Shown here piece after piece: positions 33,895 to 46,084 of a DNA stretch of 64,000 bases. Below the pieces are notes generated by a model that saw nothing but the letters and a program-made list of their open reading frames with translations, was not told where the DNA came from and did no database searches. The stretch spans positions 7,653,754 to 7,717,753 of the forward strand of contig OY998177.1 in NCBI GenBank assembly GCA_963921935.1. Direction: 5' to 3'. The translations under genes and the position numbers were made by a program. The DNA is from Galeruca laticollis. Lineage: Eukaryota; Arthropoda; Insecta; Coleoptera; Chrysomelidae. Each line of letters starts with the position of its first letter. Positions within the stretch are counted from its first letter, which is position 1.

Positions 33895-34335
33895 TACTAG
33901 TTGAGGAAGATATGATATATTCAAGTAATGATTCCAATTAACAAACAGTGATTGAAACAAGAAGTTTATGATCTGTATCTGTAGGCTACGATTTAGCTAG
34001 ACTACAAATTCCATTCCGGCAACCTTCAGGACCATTGATTATGAGAAAAAATTACCATTCGAGGAATTTTAAAAGAATAATAAATTACTTATATATTGAA
34101 AACTTTTCGCCTATTATGATATTTTTACTTGAGGAGGATATGATATATTCTAGTAATGATTCCAATTAACAAACAGTGAAATAAGAAGTTAATGATCTGT
34201 ATCTGCAGACTACGATTTAGCTAGACCACAAATTATATTCCGACAACCTTCAGGACCATTGATAACGAGAAAAAATCACCATTCGACGTATTTTTTAAAA
34301 GAATAATAAATTATTTAGTAATTGAAATCCTGAAT
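33895..34335. repeat. Direct duplication of ~240 bp (left arm)
   Basis: GATATGATATATTC(A/T)AGTAATG through AATTAACAAACAGTGA, TACGATTTAGCTAGAC and CAACCTTCAGGACCATTGAT to AAAAGAATAATAAATTA occurs twice (about 33,905-34,098 and 34,137-34,322). One frame in each copy reads YDLARxQIxFRQPSGPLI, possibly an old coding duplication. Mirrored at about 42,000-42,440. Confidence 0.75.
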
Positions 34336-34429
34336 TTGTCGATCACGAATTGTTTATTATTTTTTCTATATTGTCTATTTACCCATAGTTAAACATATAC
34401 TATTATTTATTATCTATTTTTTATATGTG

Positions 34430-34985
34430 AGGTCGAAGGAGATTCTTTAATAGCCTTTAGGCAACAATTTTCCCTGATATGTGATGAAAACATACAGAAA
34501 ATACTATACGCACTTGAACTAATAGATAACCGCATGTCTTACAGATATTCTAGTTAAGTACTTATCCCACAATGTGGTAACTGCCGTATTTCTGTGCGGA
34601 AAAAAGTCGATCCCCCGTTTTATATCCGAAGAGACCTCAAAAAATACTTATTTGGTTAAGAGAAATCGATATACGAGACCCACTACTTTTTTCCGACCAA
34701 AAATTCAATTACAATTTAAACTACAATACATCTCAAAAATCTATATAAAATTTACATATGAGGTCATAGGCACTCTTCAATAGCCTTTAGGCGACTCTAC
34801 TCCATAACAGAAAGATACTGTTCGTACATAACTCAAAAGGTGACTGCTCGGGTTGTAATCGAGTCTAACCGACACCCTAAGTTTTTTGTACTCCTCCCAC
34901 TGTGTGGTACCTGTCATATCTCTGTGTAGGAAAACTCGGTACCCTTTTTATACCCGAAGGAACCTCATTGTATGCTATCAAAATT
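34430..34985. repeat. Direct duplication of ~320 bp (left arm)
   Basis: TGAGGTC(G/A)...AATAGCCTTTAGGC recurs at about 34,430 and 34,755, followed in each by a CA(A/C)TGTGTGGTA-like motif, TTTCTGTG(C/T) and TATA(T/C)CCGAAG(A/G). The 69-codon ORF at 34,574-34,783 lies across it and is probably chance, though mirrored in the right arm. Confidence 0.6.
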
Positions 34986-35043
34986 ATATATCACAACTAA
35001 AACAATAAATATTTTTGTAGGTAAATACTCAAAAGATACTTAC

Positions 35044-35149
35044 TCGTTTGCCTATTTCCTTCTGCAGCAATCTTCACCCCAGGCGCGAGCTGTTGTGTAC
35101 CACACGTCATCGCGATTTTAGAAGAGCCCATCTATCTAATTCGGACGTC
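35044..35149 (-). other. Candidate first coding exon, left arm
   Basis: Minus-strand mirror of 41,181-41,286: a CTAG 3' splice site, ATGGGCTCTTCTAAAATCGC start, about 30 codons, and an A|GTAAGTAT donor. It points away from the palindrome centre, opposite to the integrase. No downstream exon identified. Confidence 0.35.
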
Positions 35150-36079
35150 AGACTAGAAATAAAAATTTATTAGTCTAATATTTTACTAACCAAAATTTTT
35201 AACAATTGACAATTAAACTTTTTTGCATAAATCTATCTACATCCCATCACTTTTTATAACAAACAATGATGATCTTACCACACAAACTATTACATCGTCG
35301 CAGACTAGTGAAATTACTAGTAAAAACAATTATATATGGGTGTATATTTCCATATTAATTAATTTTTTTATGCAACTCTAAATAAAAAGGTTCAAAATAT
35401 TCATAAAAAAAGATCTCCTCAGATGTCTATTCTACATAAGAATCAATGCATATTTATACTTTCATCTAAGTCGATGACGTCATAGATTCTCGTTACTAAT
35501 AACATACCTTATCAACAAAAACCGACAAGTCCAAACAAGTTCATATTAAAACGGATACACGATTTCAACAAACTTGGGTTATGATGAAAAATTATATGAT
35601 TGTAACAGTGATTTTTCATTATGTCCAAAACATAATATTCCACCTAGTTCAAAATATAAAAAGTTATTGTCTATCCATTATCGTAAAAATAATTATAAAA
35701 TTCACTACCGGACACTAAACGATTGACATGGAAAAAGATACATAGGTTTCTAAAATTCGAGCGGAATTCTTGGTTGAAGACATATTGATTTAAACAACCA
35801 TTTGAGAAATTTAGCAAACAATTATTTTGAATCATCATAAACTTATTAATAAAACAATGGAAAATTCTCGAAAGTACCGTTATGTTAAATTACTTAAATC
35901 TTGAAACGGCCGCTACAGCATAAAACATTTCATTGCAATTCCTTTGTTACATTATAGTACAATTTTTAATGAAAATCTAGTAGCTATTAAATTAAAAAGG
36001 GCTGAAATAGTTTTCGGTAAACCTCTTTATATAGGTGTGACTATTTTTGATTTTATGATACCGAAATTGGATCTTAAAG
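35150..36079. other. Arm-unique AT-rich sequence, no gene (left arm)
   Basis: Non-repetitive, mirrored at about 40,235-41,180. No ORF of note. Confidence 0.5.
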
Positions 36080-37890
36080 ACGTAAATTATTAAAAAACAA
36101 TATGTACGGCCTTATCTTCCTACATCAACTGATATTTTTGATCCAAAGACATATTTTAACCCCAAACTCACGTATACGGTAGAAGCGTGAATAAATTATA
36201 ATCTACCCCCATCCTTCGTTCATATAAACTTTTTAATGAAATTTTTACTAAAAAACAATATGTACGGCCTTATCTTTCTACATTTACTGATATTTTTGAT
36301 CCAAAGACATATTTCAACCCCAAACACACGTATACGTAGGAAGCATAATTAAATTATAATCTACCCCCCATCCATCGTATGTATGAACTTTTTAATGAAA
36401 TGTTTACTAAAAAACAATATGTACGGCCTTATCTTCCTACATCAACTGATATTTTTTGGTTCAAAGACATATTTTAACCCCAAACTCACGTATACATTAG
36501 AAGCGTAAATAAATTATAATCTACCCCCATCCATCGTTCGTATAAACTTTTTAATGAAATTTTTACTAAAAAACAATATGTACGGCCTTATCTTCCGACA
36601 TCAACTGATATTTTCGATCCAAAGACATATTTTAACCCCAAACTCACGTATACGTTGGAAGCGTAAATAAATTATAATCTACCCCCATCCTTCGTTTGTA
36701 TAAACTTTTTAATGAAATTTTCACTAAAAAACAATATGTACGGCCTTATATTTCTATATTAACTGATATTTTTTGGTTCAAAGACATATTTTAACCCCAA
36801 ACTCACGTATACATTAGAAGCGTAAATAAATTATAATCTACCCCCATCCATCGTTCGTATAACCTTTTTAATGAAATTTTTACTAAAAAACAATATGTAC
36901 AGCCTTATCTTCCTACATCAACTGATATTTTTGATCCAAAGACATATTTTAACCCCAAACTCACGTATACGTTAGAAGCGTAAATAAATTATAATCTACC
37001 CCCATCCTTCGTTCATATAAACTTTTTAATGAAATTTTTACTAAAAAACAATATGTACGGCCTTATCTTTCTACATTAACTGATATTTTTGATCCAAAGA
37101 CATATTTCAACCCCAAACACACGTATACGTAGGAAGCATAATTAAATTATAATCTACCCCCCATCCATCGTATGTATGAACTTTTTAATGAAATTTTTAC
37201 TAAAAAACAATATGTACGGCCTTATCTTCCTACATCAACTGATATTTTTTGGTTCAAAGACATATTTTAACCCCAAACTCACGTATACATTAGAAGCGTA
37301 AATAAATTATAATCTACCCCCATCCATCGTTCGTATAAACTTTTTAATGAAATTTTTACTAAAAAACAATATGTACGGCCTTATCTTCATACATCAACTG
37401 ATATTTTTGATCCAAAGACATATTTTAACCCCAAACTCACGTATACGTTAGAAGCGTAAATAAATTATAATCTACCCCCATCCTTCGTTCGTATAAACTT
37501 TTTAATGAAATTTTCACTAAAAAACAATATGTACGGCCCTATCTTTCTATATTAACTGATATTTTTTGGTTCAAAGACATATTTTAACCCCAAACTCACG
37601 TATACATTAGAAGCGTAAATAAATTATAATCTACCCCCATCCATCGTTCGTATAACCTTTTTAATGAAATTTTTACTAAAAAATAATATGTACGGCCTTA
37701 TCTTTCTACATTAACTGATATTTTTGATCCAAAGACATATTTCAACCCCAAACACACGTATACGTTAGAAGCGTAATTAAATTATAATCTACCCCCCCCC
37801 CATCCATCGTTCGTATAAACTTTTTAATGAAATTTTTTTACTAAAAAACAATATATACAGCCTTATCTTCCTACATTAACTAATATTTTT
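36080..37890 (+). repeat. 159-bp tandem array, 12 units (left arm)
   Basis: ACAATATGTACGGCCTTAT recurs near 36,101, 36,259, 36,419, 36,579, 36,736, 36,895, 37,054, 37,212, 37,371, 37,532, 37,689 and 37,851. Each unit has AACTGATATTTTTGATCCAA or TTTTTTGGTTCAA, AACCCCAAACTCACGTATAC and ATAATCTACCCCCATCC. Two or three unit subtypes alternate. No coding potential. Confidence 0.95.
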
Positions 37891-38054
37891 TGAAAAAACA
37901 TCTAAAGAAATGTGTCATATTTCAACAAAAAAATATTTATTACTCACGCTTCAAGGGAACAACTTATCACTTGCACACCTTATTTAACACTGAAAATATC
38001 AATTTTTAATACACACGTCTTTTGTCCATTCATTAAGCCGGTGACGTCGGCGGC

Positions 38055-38436
38055 CGTATAGATTACTAAGATTTTAATAATTTTTGTCTCTACTTAATTT
38101 ACATCACACATTCGACTCACCAAAGAAACTTATATAAAATTAATATTGGATTACTTTATTGGAGAAAAAAAATATTTTCGTATTATCAGTAATCAACCGC
38201 AATATCTCACAATGAATAAAATACTGAATCGAATCGTAGAAAACAAAATGAATTGAGGAAACATATCACTAATCAAAAAAATAACTACAAAGTATGATGA
38301 ATATGGTTTTAACAATTAACCATTATGATACATTGTTGCAATGAATGGTGTGTTGTTCCAGCCAGACGCTGATAGTGCAGAATATGCAGTGTACATACCA
38401 GCGTAAGTATTCTAGATATTTGACCCTGGTAAAGCA
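38055..38436. other. Spacer at the palindrome centre
   Basis: About 382 bp present once only. AT-rich, with no repeat. It contains a candidate exon (38,341-38,402). It may be what remains of the unique interior of the parent element. Confidence 0.7.
38341..38402 (+). other. Candidate coding exon in the spacer
   Basis: ATG then MNGVLFQPDADSAEYAVYIP and a strong donor site AGC|GTAAGTATT. The peptide is not low-complexity. It may be the first exon of a lost interior gene. No matching acceptor or second exon was found. Confidence 0.3.
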
Positions 38437-38619
38437 GCCGCCGACGTCACCGGCTTAATGAATGGACAAAGACGTGTGTATTAAAAATTGATATTTTCAG
38501 TGTTAAATAAGGTGTGCAAGTGATAAGTTGTTCCCTTAAAGCGTGAGTAATAAATATTTTTTTGTTGAAATATGACACATTTCTTTAGATGTTTTTTCAA
38601 AAAATATTAGTTAATGTAG

Positions 38620-40240
38620 GAAGATAAGGCTGTATATATTGTTTTTTAGTAAAACAATTTCATTAAAAAGTTTATACGAACGATGGATGGGGGGGGGTAG
38701 ATTATAATTTAATTACGCTTCTAACGTATACGTGTGTTTGGGGTTGAAATATGTCTTTGGATCAAAAATATCAGTTAATGTAGAAAGATAAGGCCGTACA
38801 TATTGTTTTTTAGTAAAAATTTCATTAAAAAGGTTATACGAACGATGGATGGGGGTAGATTATAATTTATTTACGCTTCTAATGTATACGTGAGTTTGGG
38901 GTTAAAATATGTCTTTGAACCAAAAAATATCAGTTAATATAGAAAGATAAGGCCGTACATATTGTTTTTTAGTGAAAATTTCATTAAAAAGTTTATACGA
39001 ACGAAGGATGGGGGTAGATTATAATTTATTTACGCTTCTAACGTATACGTGAGTTTGGGGTTAAAATATGTCTTTGGATCAAAAATATCAGTTGATGTAG
39101 GAAGATAAGGCCGTACATATTGTTTTTTAGTAAAAATTTCATTAAAAAGTTTATACGAACGATGGATGGGGGTAGATTATAACTTATTTACGCTTCTAAT
39201 GTATACGTGAGTTTGGGGTTAAAATATGTCTTTGAACCAAAAAATATCAGTTGATGTAGGAAGATAAGGCCGTACATATTGTTTTTTAGTAAAAATTTCA
39301 TTAAAAAGTTCATACATACGATGGATGGGGGGTAGATTATAATTTAATTATGCTTCCTACGTATACGTATGTTTGGGGTTGAAATATGTCTTTGGATCAA
39401 AAATATCAGTTAATGTAGAAAGATAAGGCCGTACATATTGTTTTTTAGTAAAAATTTCATTAAAAAGTTTATATGAACGAAGGATGGGAGTAGATTATAA
39501 TTTATTTACGCTTCTAACGTATACGTGAGTTTGGGGTTAAAATATGTCTTTGGATCAAAGATATCAGTTGATGTAGGAAGATAAGGCCGTACATATTGTT
39601 TTTTAGTGAAAATTTCATTAAAAAGTTTATATGAACGAAGGATGGGGGTAGATTATAATTTATTTACGCTTCTAACGTATACGTGAGTTTGGGGTTAAAA
39701 TATGTCTTTGGATCAAAAATATCAGTTGATGTAGGAAGATAAGGCCGTACATATTGTTTTTTAGTAAAAATTTCATTAAAAAGCTTATACGAACGATGGA
39801 TGGGGGGTAGATTATAATTTATTTACGCTTCTAATGTATACGTGAGTTTGGGGTTAAAATATGTCTTTGAACCAAAAAATATCAGTTGATGTAGGAAGAT
39901 AATGCCGTACATATTGTTTTTTAGTAAAAAATTCATTAAAAAGTTCATACATACGATGGATGGGGGGTAGATTATAATTTAATTATGCTTCCTACGTATA
40001 CGTGTGTTTGGGGTTGAAATATGTCTTTGGATCAAAAATATCAGTTAATGTAGAAAGATAAGGCCGTACATATTGTTTTTTAGTAAAAATTTCATTAAAA
40101 AGTTTATATGAACGAAGGATGGGGGTAGATTATAATTTATTTACGCTTCTAACGTATACGTGAGTTTGGGGTTAAAATATGTCTCTGGATCAAAAATATC
40201 AGTTGATGTAGGAAGATAAGGCCTTACATATTGTTTTTTA
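38620..40240 (-). repeat. 159-bp tandem array, 11 units (right arm)
   Basis: Reverse complement of the left-arm array. AAGGCCGTACATATTG-type motifs occur near 38,631, 38,791, 38,951, 39,111, 39,270, 39,429, 39,589, 39,747, 39,905, 40,068 and 40,226. Confidence 0.95.
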
Positions 40241-41180
40241 GTAATTTACGTCTTTAAGATCCAATTTCGGTATCATAAAATCCAAAATAGTCACACCTAT
40301 ATAAAGAGGTTTACCGAAAACTATTTCAGCCCTTTTTAATTTAATAGCTACTAGATTTTCATTAAAAATTGTACTATAATGTAACAAAGGAATTGCAATG
40401 AAATGTTTTATGCTGTAGCGGCCGTTTCAAGATTTAAGTAATTTAACATAACGGTACTTTCGAGAATTTTCCATTGTTTTATTAATGAGTTTATGATGAT
40501 TCAAAATAATTGTTTGCTAAATTTCTCAAATGGTTGTTTAAATCAATATGTCTTCAACCAAGAATTCCGCTCGAATTTTAGAAACCTATGTATCTTTTTC
40601 AATGTCAATCGTGTAGTGTCCGGTAGTGTATTTTATAATTATTTTTACGATAATGGGTAGACAATAACTTTTTATATTTTGAACTAGGTGGAATATCATG
40701 TTTTGGACATAATGAAAAATCACTGTTACAATCATATAATTTTTCATCATAACCCAAGTTTTTTTGAAATCGTGTATCCGTTTTAATATAAACTTGTTTG
40801 GACTTGTCGGTTTTTGTTGATAAGGTATGTTATTAGTAACGAGAATCTATGACGTCATCGACTTAGATGAAAGTATAAATATGCATTGATTCTTATGTAG
40901 AATAGACATCTGAGGAGATCTTTCTTTTATGAATATTTTGAACCTTTTTATTTAGAGTTGCATAAAAAATTTAATTAATATGGAAATATACACCCATATA
41001 TAATTGTTTTTACTAGTAATTTCACTAGTCTGCGACGATGTAATAGTTTATGTGGTAAGATCCTCATTGTTTGTTATAAAAAGTGATGGGATGTGGATAG
41101 ATTTATGCAAAAAAGTTTAATTGTCAATTGTTAAAAATTTTGGTTAGTAAAATATTAGACTAATAAATTTTTATTTCTAG

Positions 41181-41286
41181 TCTGACGTCCGAATTAGATG
41201 GGCTCTTCTAAAATCGCGATGACGTGTGGTACACAACAGCTCGCGCCTGGGGTGAAGATTGCTGCAGAAGGAAATAGGCAAACGAG
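41181..41286 (+). other. Candidate first coding exon, right arm
   Basis: TTTTTATTTCTAG acceptor, a short leader, ATG at 41,198 opening MGSSKIAMTCGTQQLAPGVK, and an ACGA|GTAAGTAT donor. Without splicing the frame would continue to a stop about 25 codons later, so a short unspliced ORF is the alternative. Confidence 0.35.
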
Positions 41287-41359
41287 TAAGTATCTTTTGA
41301 GTATTTACCTACAAAAATATTTATTGTTTTAGTTGTGATATATAATTTTGATAGCATAC

Positions 41360-42440
41360 AATGAGGTTCCTTCGGGTATAAAAAGGGTACCGAGTTTTCC
41401 TACACAGAGATATGACAGGTACCACAAAGTGGGAGGAGTACAAAAAACTTAGGGTGTCGGTTAGACTCGATTACAACCCGAGCAGTCACCTTTTGAGTTA
41501 TGTACGAACAGTATCCTTCTGTTATGGAGTAGAGTCGCCTAAAGGCTATTGAAGAGTGCCTATGACCTCATATGTAAACTTTATATAGATTTTTGAGATG
41601 TATTGTAGTTTAAATTGTAATTGAATTTTTGGTCGGAAAAAAGTAGTGGGTCTCGTATATCGATTTCTCTTAACCATATAAGTATTTTTTGAGGTCTCTT
41701 CGGATATGAAACGGGGGATCGACTTTTTTCCGCACAGAAATACGGCAGTTACCACATTGTGGGATAAGTACTTAACTAGAATATCTGTAAGACATGCCTA
41801 CAAAACATGCGGTTATCTATTAGTTCAAGTGCGTATAGTATTTTCTGTATGTTTTCATCACATATCAGGGAAAATTGTTTCCTAAAGGCTATTAAAGAAT
41901 CTCCTTCGACCTCACATATAAAAAATAGATAATAAATAATAGTATATGTTTAACTATGGGTAAATAGACAATATAGAAAAAATAATAAACAATTCGTGAT
42001 CGACAAATTCAGGATTTCAATTTATAAATAATTTATTATTCTTTTAAAAAATACGTCGAATGGTGATTTTTTCTCGTAATCAATGGTCCTGAAGGTTGTC
42101 GGAATATAATTTGTGGTCTAGCTAAATCGTAGTCTGCAGATACAGATCATTAACTTCTTATTTCACTGTTTGTTAATTGGTATCATTACTAGAATATATC
42201 ATATCCTCATCAAGTAAAAATATCATTATAGGCGAAAAGTTTTCAATTTATAAGTAATTTATTATTCTTTTAAAATTCCTCGAATGGTAATTTTTTCTCA
42301 TAATCAATGGTCCTGAAGGTTGCCGGAATGGAATTTGTAGCATAGCTAAATCGTAGCCTACAGATACAGATCATAAACTTCTTGTTTCAATCACTGTTTG
42401 TTAATTGGAATCATTACTTGAATATATCATATCTTCCTCA
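41360..42440. repeat. Right-arm mirror of the two direct duplications
   Basis: Mirrors 33,895-34,985: the ~320-bp duplication at about 41,360-41,900 and the ~240-bp duplication at about 42,000-42,440. Confidence 0.7.
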
Positions 42441-42451
42441 ACTAGTATAAC

Positions 42452-42724
42452 TCATAAAATTGAAATGTGATGTTGAAGCAAATTCTCATGAACACGTAGA
42501 ATTTCTACAACTTCTTCTTCATCGAGGAAAACTGTTACATCATATTTCTGAATTTTCACAAATTTTTGATTATCATGAATAACTTTAGTTATTTGACAAA
42601 AATCTTGGTACAACATGATGGGATTAGAATCTACAACATCATCATCTGGAGAATTGAAGAATAACTCGTTACTTTTATGCAGCACTTCTATGATCTTATC
42701 CCATTCTAAAGTATTGAATGACAT
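42452..42724 (-). CDS. Unknown small ORF 2, right arm
   Basis: Mirror copy of the 91-codon ORF at 33,618-33,890, intact, with substitutions including Tyr/His and Asp/Tyr. Intact in both arms despite the decay of the integrase. Family unknown. Confidence 0.45.
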   Translation of the reverse strand: MSFNTLEWDKIIEVLHKSNELFFNSPDDDVVDSNPIMLYQDFCQITKVIHDNQKFVKIQKYDVTVFLDEEEVVEILRVHENLLQHHISIL

Positions 42725-42987
42725 TTTTGAAGGTTCCACGATAAAAATGATGGTAAAATGATGGCAGGTGCAAAAGTTCTGGCAGGACTCAGGCAACATC
42801 CAACTTCAAATCGATGACCAACATTGAAAACTGTATGCAATAAATGATGCCTTTCTTTTCTTATTGCAATTCCATAATTAAGTACAATTTGATCTAAATC
42901 ACGATCATAATTTGGTTCTTCATCATAACTACTATTATCACTACATGACAGTGTAACACTATAATACCCAGAATCGTGACTACTCAT
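42706..42987 (-). CDS. Unknown small ORF 1, right arm
   Basis: Mirror of the ORF at 33,355-33,636, from MSSHDSGYYSV, open throughout, with Met/Leu, Glu/Gly, Tyr/His and Ser/Pro changes. Overlaps ORF 2 by 19 bp. Confidence 0.4.
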   Translation of the reverse strand: MSSHDSGYYSVTLSCSDNSSYDEEPNYDRDLDQIVLNYGIAIRKERHHLLHTVFNVGHRFEVGCCLSPARTFAPAIILPSFLSWNLQKCHSIL

Positions 42988-43072
42988 TATGATGACTTCT
43001 AAACTAATGTCGATCAATTTATATGTTTATCTCTGTCCTCCACTCAATTAAAGTTGATTGGTTGCTGGTGAT

Positions 43073-43996
43073 CTATACTACTACATCATCAGTGTTAATC
43101 CAACTGTTATGTTTTTCATCTAATCCTAACCATTTAACGTACATTTTGTTACGTTTCCTCTTCAACACCTTTTCAACGAGATAAATGTGGGGATTTTTGG
43201 TTTTTTGTAATTCTTATTCATAGAAACAACCTCTAATAGGCGATCCAGTCATATCTTCTATCAAATACGTTACAGGATTCGTTATTTTGACTTAAGTAAT
43301 TTTGAATAGCTCAGTTGTAAAATTGGGAGTGTAACCTTTTTCAAAAGCATGTTTCGCTTTACTTATTCGCACAATATCTCCCACATTCAATTTTCAGGGT
43401 CCGGCGATTTTCAAATAACTGAATTTCTTATTTAAAATCAATTTTTCGTTACTTCGATTCACCTCTGATGGTTTGTATCCAGTTTTACTATGTTTTGTGT
43501 CGTTGTATTCCTTTGTGATTTGAGGTAAAATATCGATCCATTGGTATTTCCCAATTAAGCTGAAATGTTTATAGAGTTTCGTTTTGAGCGTTCTAATAAC
43601 TCTTTCTACAATTGCAGCTTTCTTCGTACTAAATGTACTATAATGATTGATATTATGTTTTTTCATTAGCGATTTGAATTTACTATTGTAAAATTCCGTT
43701 CCCTGATCTGATTGTAGATTTTCTGGCGTTCGACTCCTGATAATACTCGAAAATGCTCATGTTATTTCTTCGGCTGTTTTCGTCTTGAGTGGACGAGTCC
43801 ACATGAATTTCGAGAAACAATCGATAACCACCAAAATCATTTCAAATCCTTTATTATGCTTTGCATAAGGTCTCATTGCGGCTAAATCCATTTGCCATAA
43901 GTCATCAAGACCTTTGATTATTGTTCGTCGACGTGGATAATTCCGTCGAATCGGTTTATGCAATTCTTTAACAAGTTGAATCCTGTCTGCAGACAT
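43073..43996 (-). pseudogene. Maverick/Polinton integrase, right arm copy
   Basis: Mirror of 32,345-33,269 and the better preserved copy, because it lacks the extra A. From SADRIQLVKELHKPIRRNYP the frame runs through DLWQMDLA and VVIDCFSKFMW to KTAEEIT, where a TGA stops it. The same frame then continues through SDQGTEFYN (second Asp) and KAAIVERVIRTLKT (Glu). A second TGA near 43,395 precedes the chromodomain region (YLVEKVLKRKRNKMYVKW). Another stop lies near 43,213. Both TGAs also exist in the left arm, so the damage is shared. A CTTAAG/CTTTCG difference near 43,290 adds an in-frame stop here only. Confidence 0.85.
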
Positions 43997-44730
43997 GATA
44001 TCATAATGTCTTTTGTTCCATAAAAAATCTGACCAATAGCAAAGATATATGCTAGTGCCCTAATGGCATATTCTTTTACACATCCTGTATATGATAATAA
44101 TCTAACAATCATAATGTCTTTTGTTCCATAAAAATCTGACCAATAGCAGAAATATGTGCTAGTGCTCTAATGGCGTATTTTTTGCACATCCTGTATACGT
44201 TAATAATCTAACAATCATAATGTCTTTTGTTCCATAAAAATCTGATCAATAATGGCAGAGATATGTGCTCGTGCCCTAATGACATCTTTGCACATCCTGT
44301 ATACGTGAATAATCTAACAATCATAATGTCTTATGTTCCATAAAAAATCTGACCAATAGCAGAGATATGTGCTAGTGCCCTAATGGCATCTTTTTTTGCA
44401 CATCCTGCATATGATAATAATCTATCAATCATAATGTCTTTTGTTCCATAAAAATCTGACCAATAGCGGAGATATGTGCTAGTGCCCTAATGACATCTTT
44501 GTACATCCTGTATACGATAATAATCTAACAATCATAATGTCTTTTGTTCCATAAAAATCTTACCAATAGCAGAAATATGTGCTAGTGCCCTAATTGCATC
44601 TTTTTGCACATCCTGTATACGATGATAATCTAACAATCATAATTTCTTTTGTTCCATAAAAATCTGACCAATAGCAGAGATATGTGCTAGTTCCCTAATG
44701 GCATATTTTTTGCACACCTGTTAACAATCA
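43997..44730 (-). repeat. 106-bp tandem array (right arm)
   Basis: Mirror of 31,616-32,344, about 7 units, with small differences (for example GTGCTCGTGCCC in place of GTGCTAGTGCCC). Confidence 0.9.
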
Positions 44731-44819
44731 TAATGTCTTTCCCCCCCCTCGTGAGCACTACCCCTCATCTCTTACACACACAATCCTCCATATATTTTCT
44801 TTCTTCTAATTACTTCTTG

Positions 44820-45660
44820 TATACACCCTTATTTACTATTTACTTTCTGCATAACCCCCGTACACCCTTATTTACGTAATCCGCGTAGACGCCCCCCCCC
44901 CCTCCCCCATAGACGCTACCCTTAAAACCCTCTTCGCTTGTAAACCACCCCCTACCTTATACACGTAAAAACATAGACACTTTTTGCATAACCCCTGTTC
45001 ACACCCTTCGTAATCCCCCGTAGACGCTTCCCAAACCCCTTCGCTTCTTCTAAACCACCCTCTACCTTATACACGTAACAACATACACACTTTTCGCATA
45101 ACCCCCGTACACCCTTGCGTAATCCCCGTTGACGCCTCCCCCGTGCTACCCAAACCCTCTTCGCTTCTAAACCACCCTCTACCTTATACACGTAACAACA
45201 TACACACTTTTTGCATAACCCCCGTACACCCTTACTTGCGTAATCCCCGTAGACGCTACCCAAATCCCTTCGCTTCTAAACCACCCTCTATCTTATACAC
45301 GTAACAACATACACACTTTTCGCATAACCCCCGTACACCCTTGCGTAATCCCCGTAGACGCTACCCAAACCCCTTCGCTTCTAAACCACGCTCTACCTTA
45401 TACACGTAACAACATACACACTTTTCGCATAACCCCCGTACACCCTTACTTGCGTAATCCCCGTAGTAGCTACCCAAACCCGTTCGCTTCTAAGCCACCC
45501 TCTTACCTTATACACGTAACAACATACACACTTTTCGCATAACCCCCGTACACCCTTGCGTAATCCCCGTAGACGCTACCCAAACCCCTTCGCTTCTTCT
45601 AACCCACCCTCTACCTTATACACGTAACAACATACACACTTTTTGCATAACCCCGTAGAC
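44820..45660 (-). repeat. C-rich ~107-115-bp tandem array, 7 units (right arm)
   Basis: Mirror of 30,690-31,500; the 103-codon minus-strand frame at 44,952-45,263 is identical in length to its left counterpart and is repeat translation. Confidence 0.9.
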
Positions 45661-46084
45661 GCTACCGTCATTACTTGCTAGTATGTGGTAGTATTAGCAT
45701 CTTTGCACATCCTGTATACGATAATATTCTAACAAATATAATATCGTTTATTTGACTTCAATCTGACCAATAGCAGAGATATGTGCTAGTGCCCTAATGG
45801 CATCTTTGTACATCCTGTATACGATAATATTCGAACAATCATATTGGCGTTTATTAGACTCCAATCCAACAAATAATAACAGAGATATGAAGAAAGACCT
45901 TAACACTTGCGCAGATCGTCGAAATGTGTCTTTTTAGATCTACATGTAACGGAAAACATGCGCAGTATACGGGAAAAGTAGCTTCGCTACCCCAGCTACC
46001 CTCGGCCGTTTTGGCACTCTGGTAACAAATAGTTAGCACCGTTATGACAATGATGGCAAGCGACACCTGATTTTGCATAACCCC
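45661..46084. other. Linker with diverged 106-bp units (right arm)
   Basis: Mirror of 30,241-30,690. Confidence 0.55.

Larger units (their letters stand above)
27562..38054 (+). repeat. Left arm of the giant inverted repeat
   Basis: Mirrors 38,437-46,834. Paired coordinates add to about 76,341 in the outer part and 76,491 at the centre; the shift comes mainly from one extra 159-bp unit in this arm. It contains the mariner-like insertion that the right arm lacks. Ends at GGTGACGTCGGCGGC. Confidence 0.9.
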
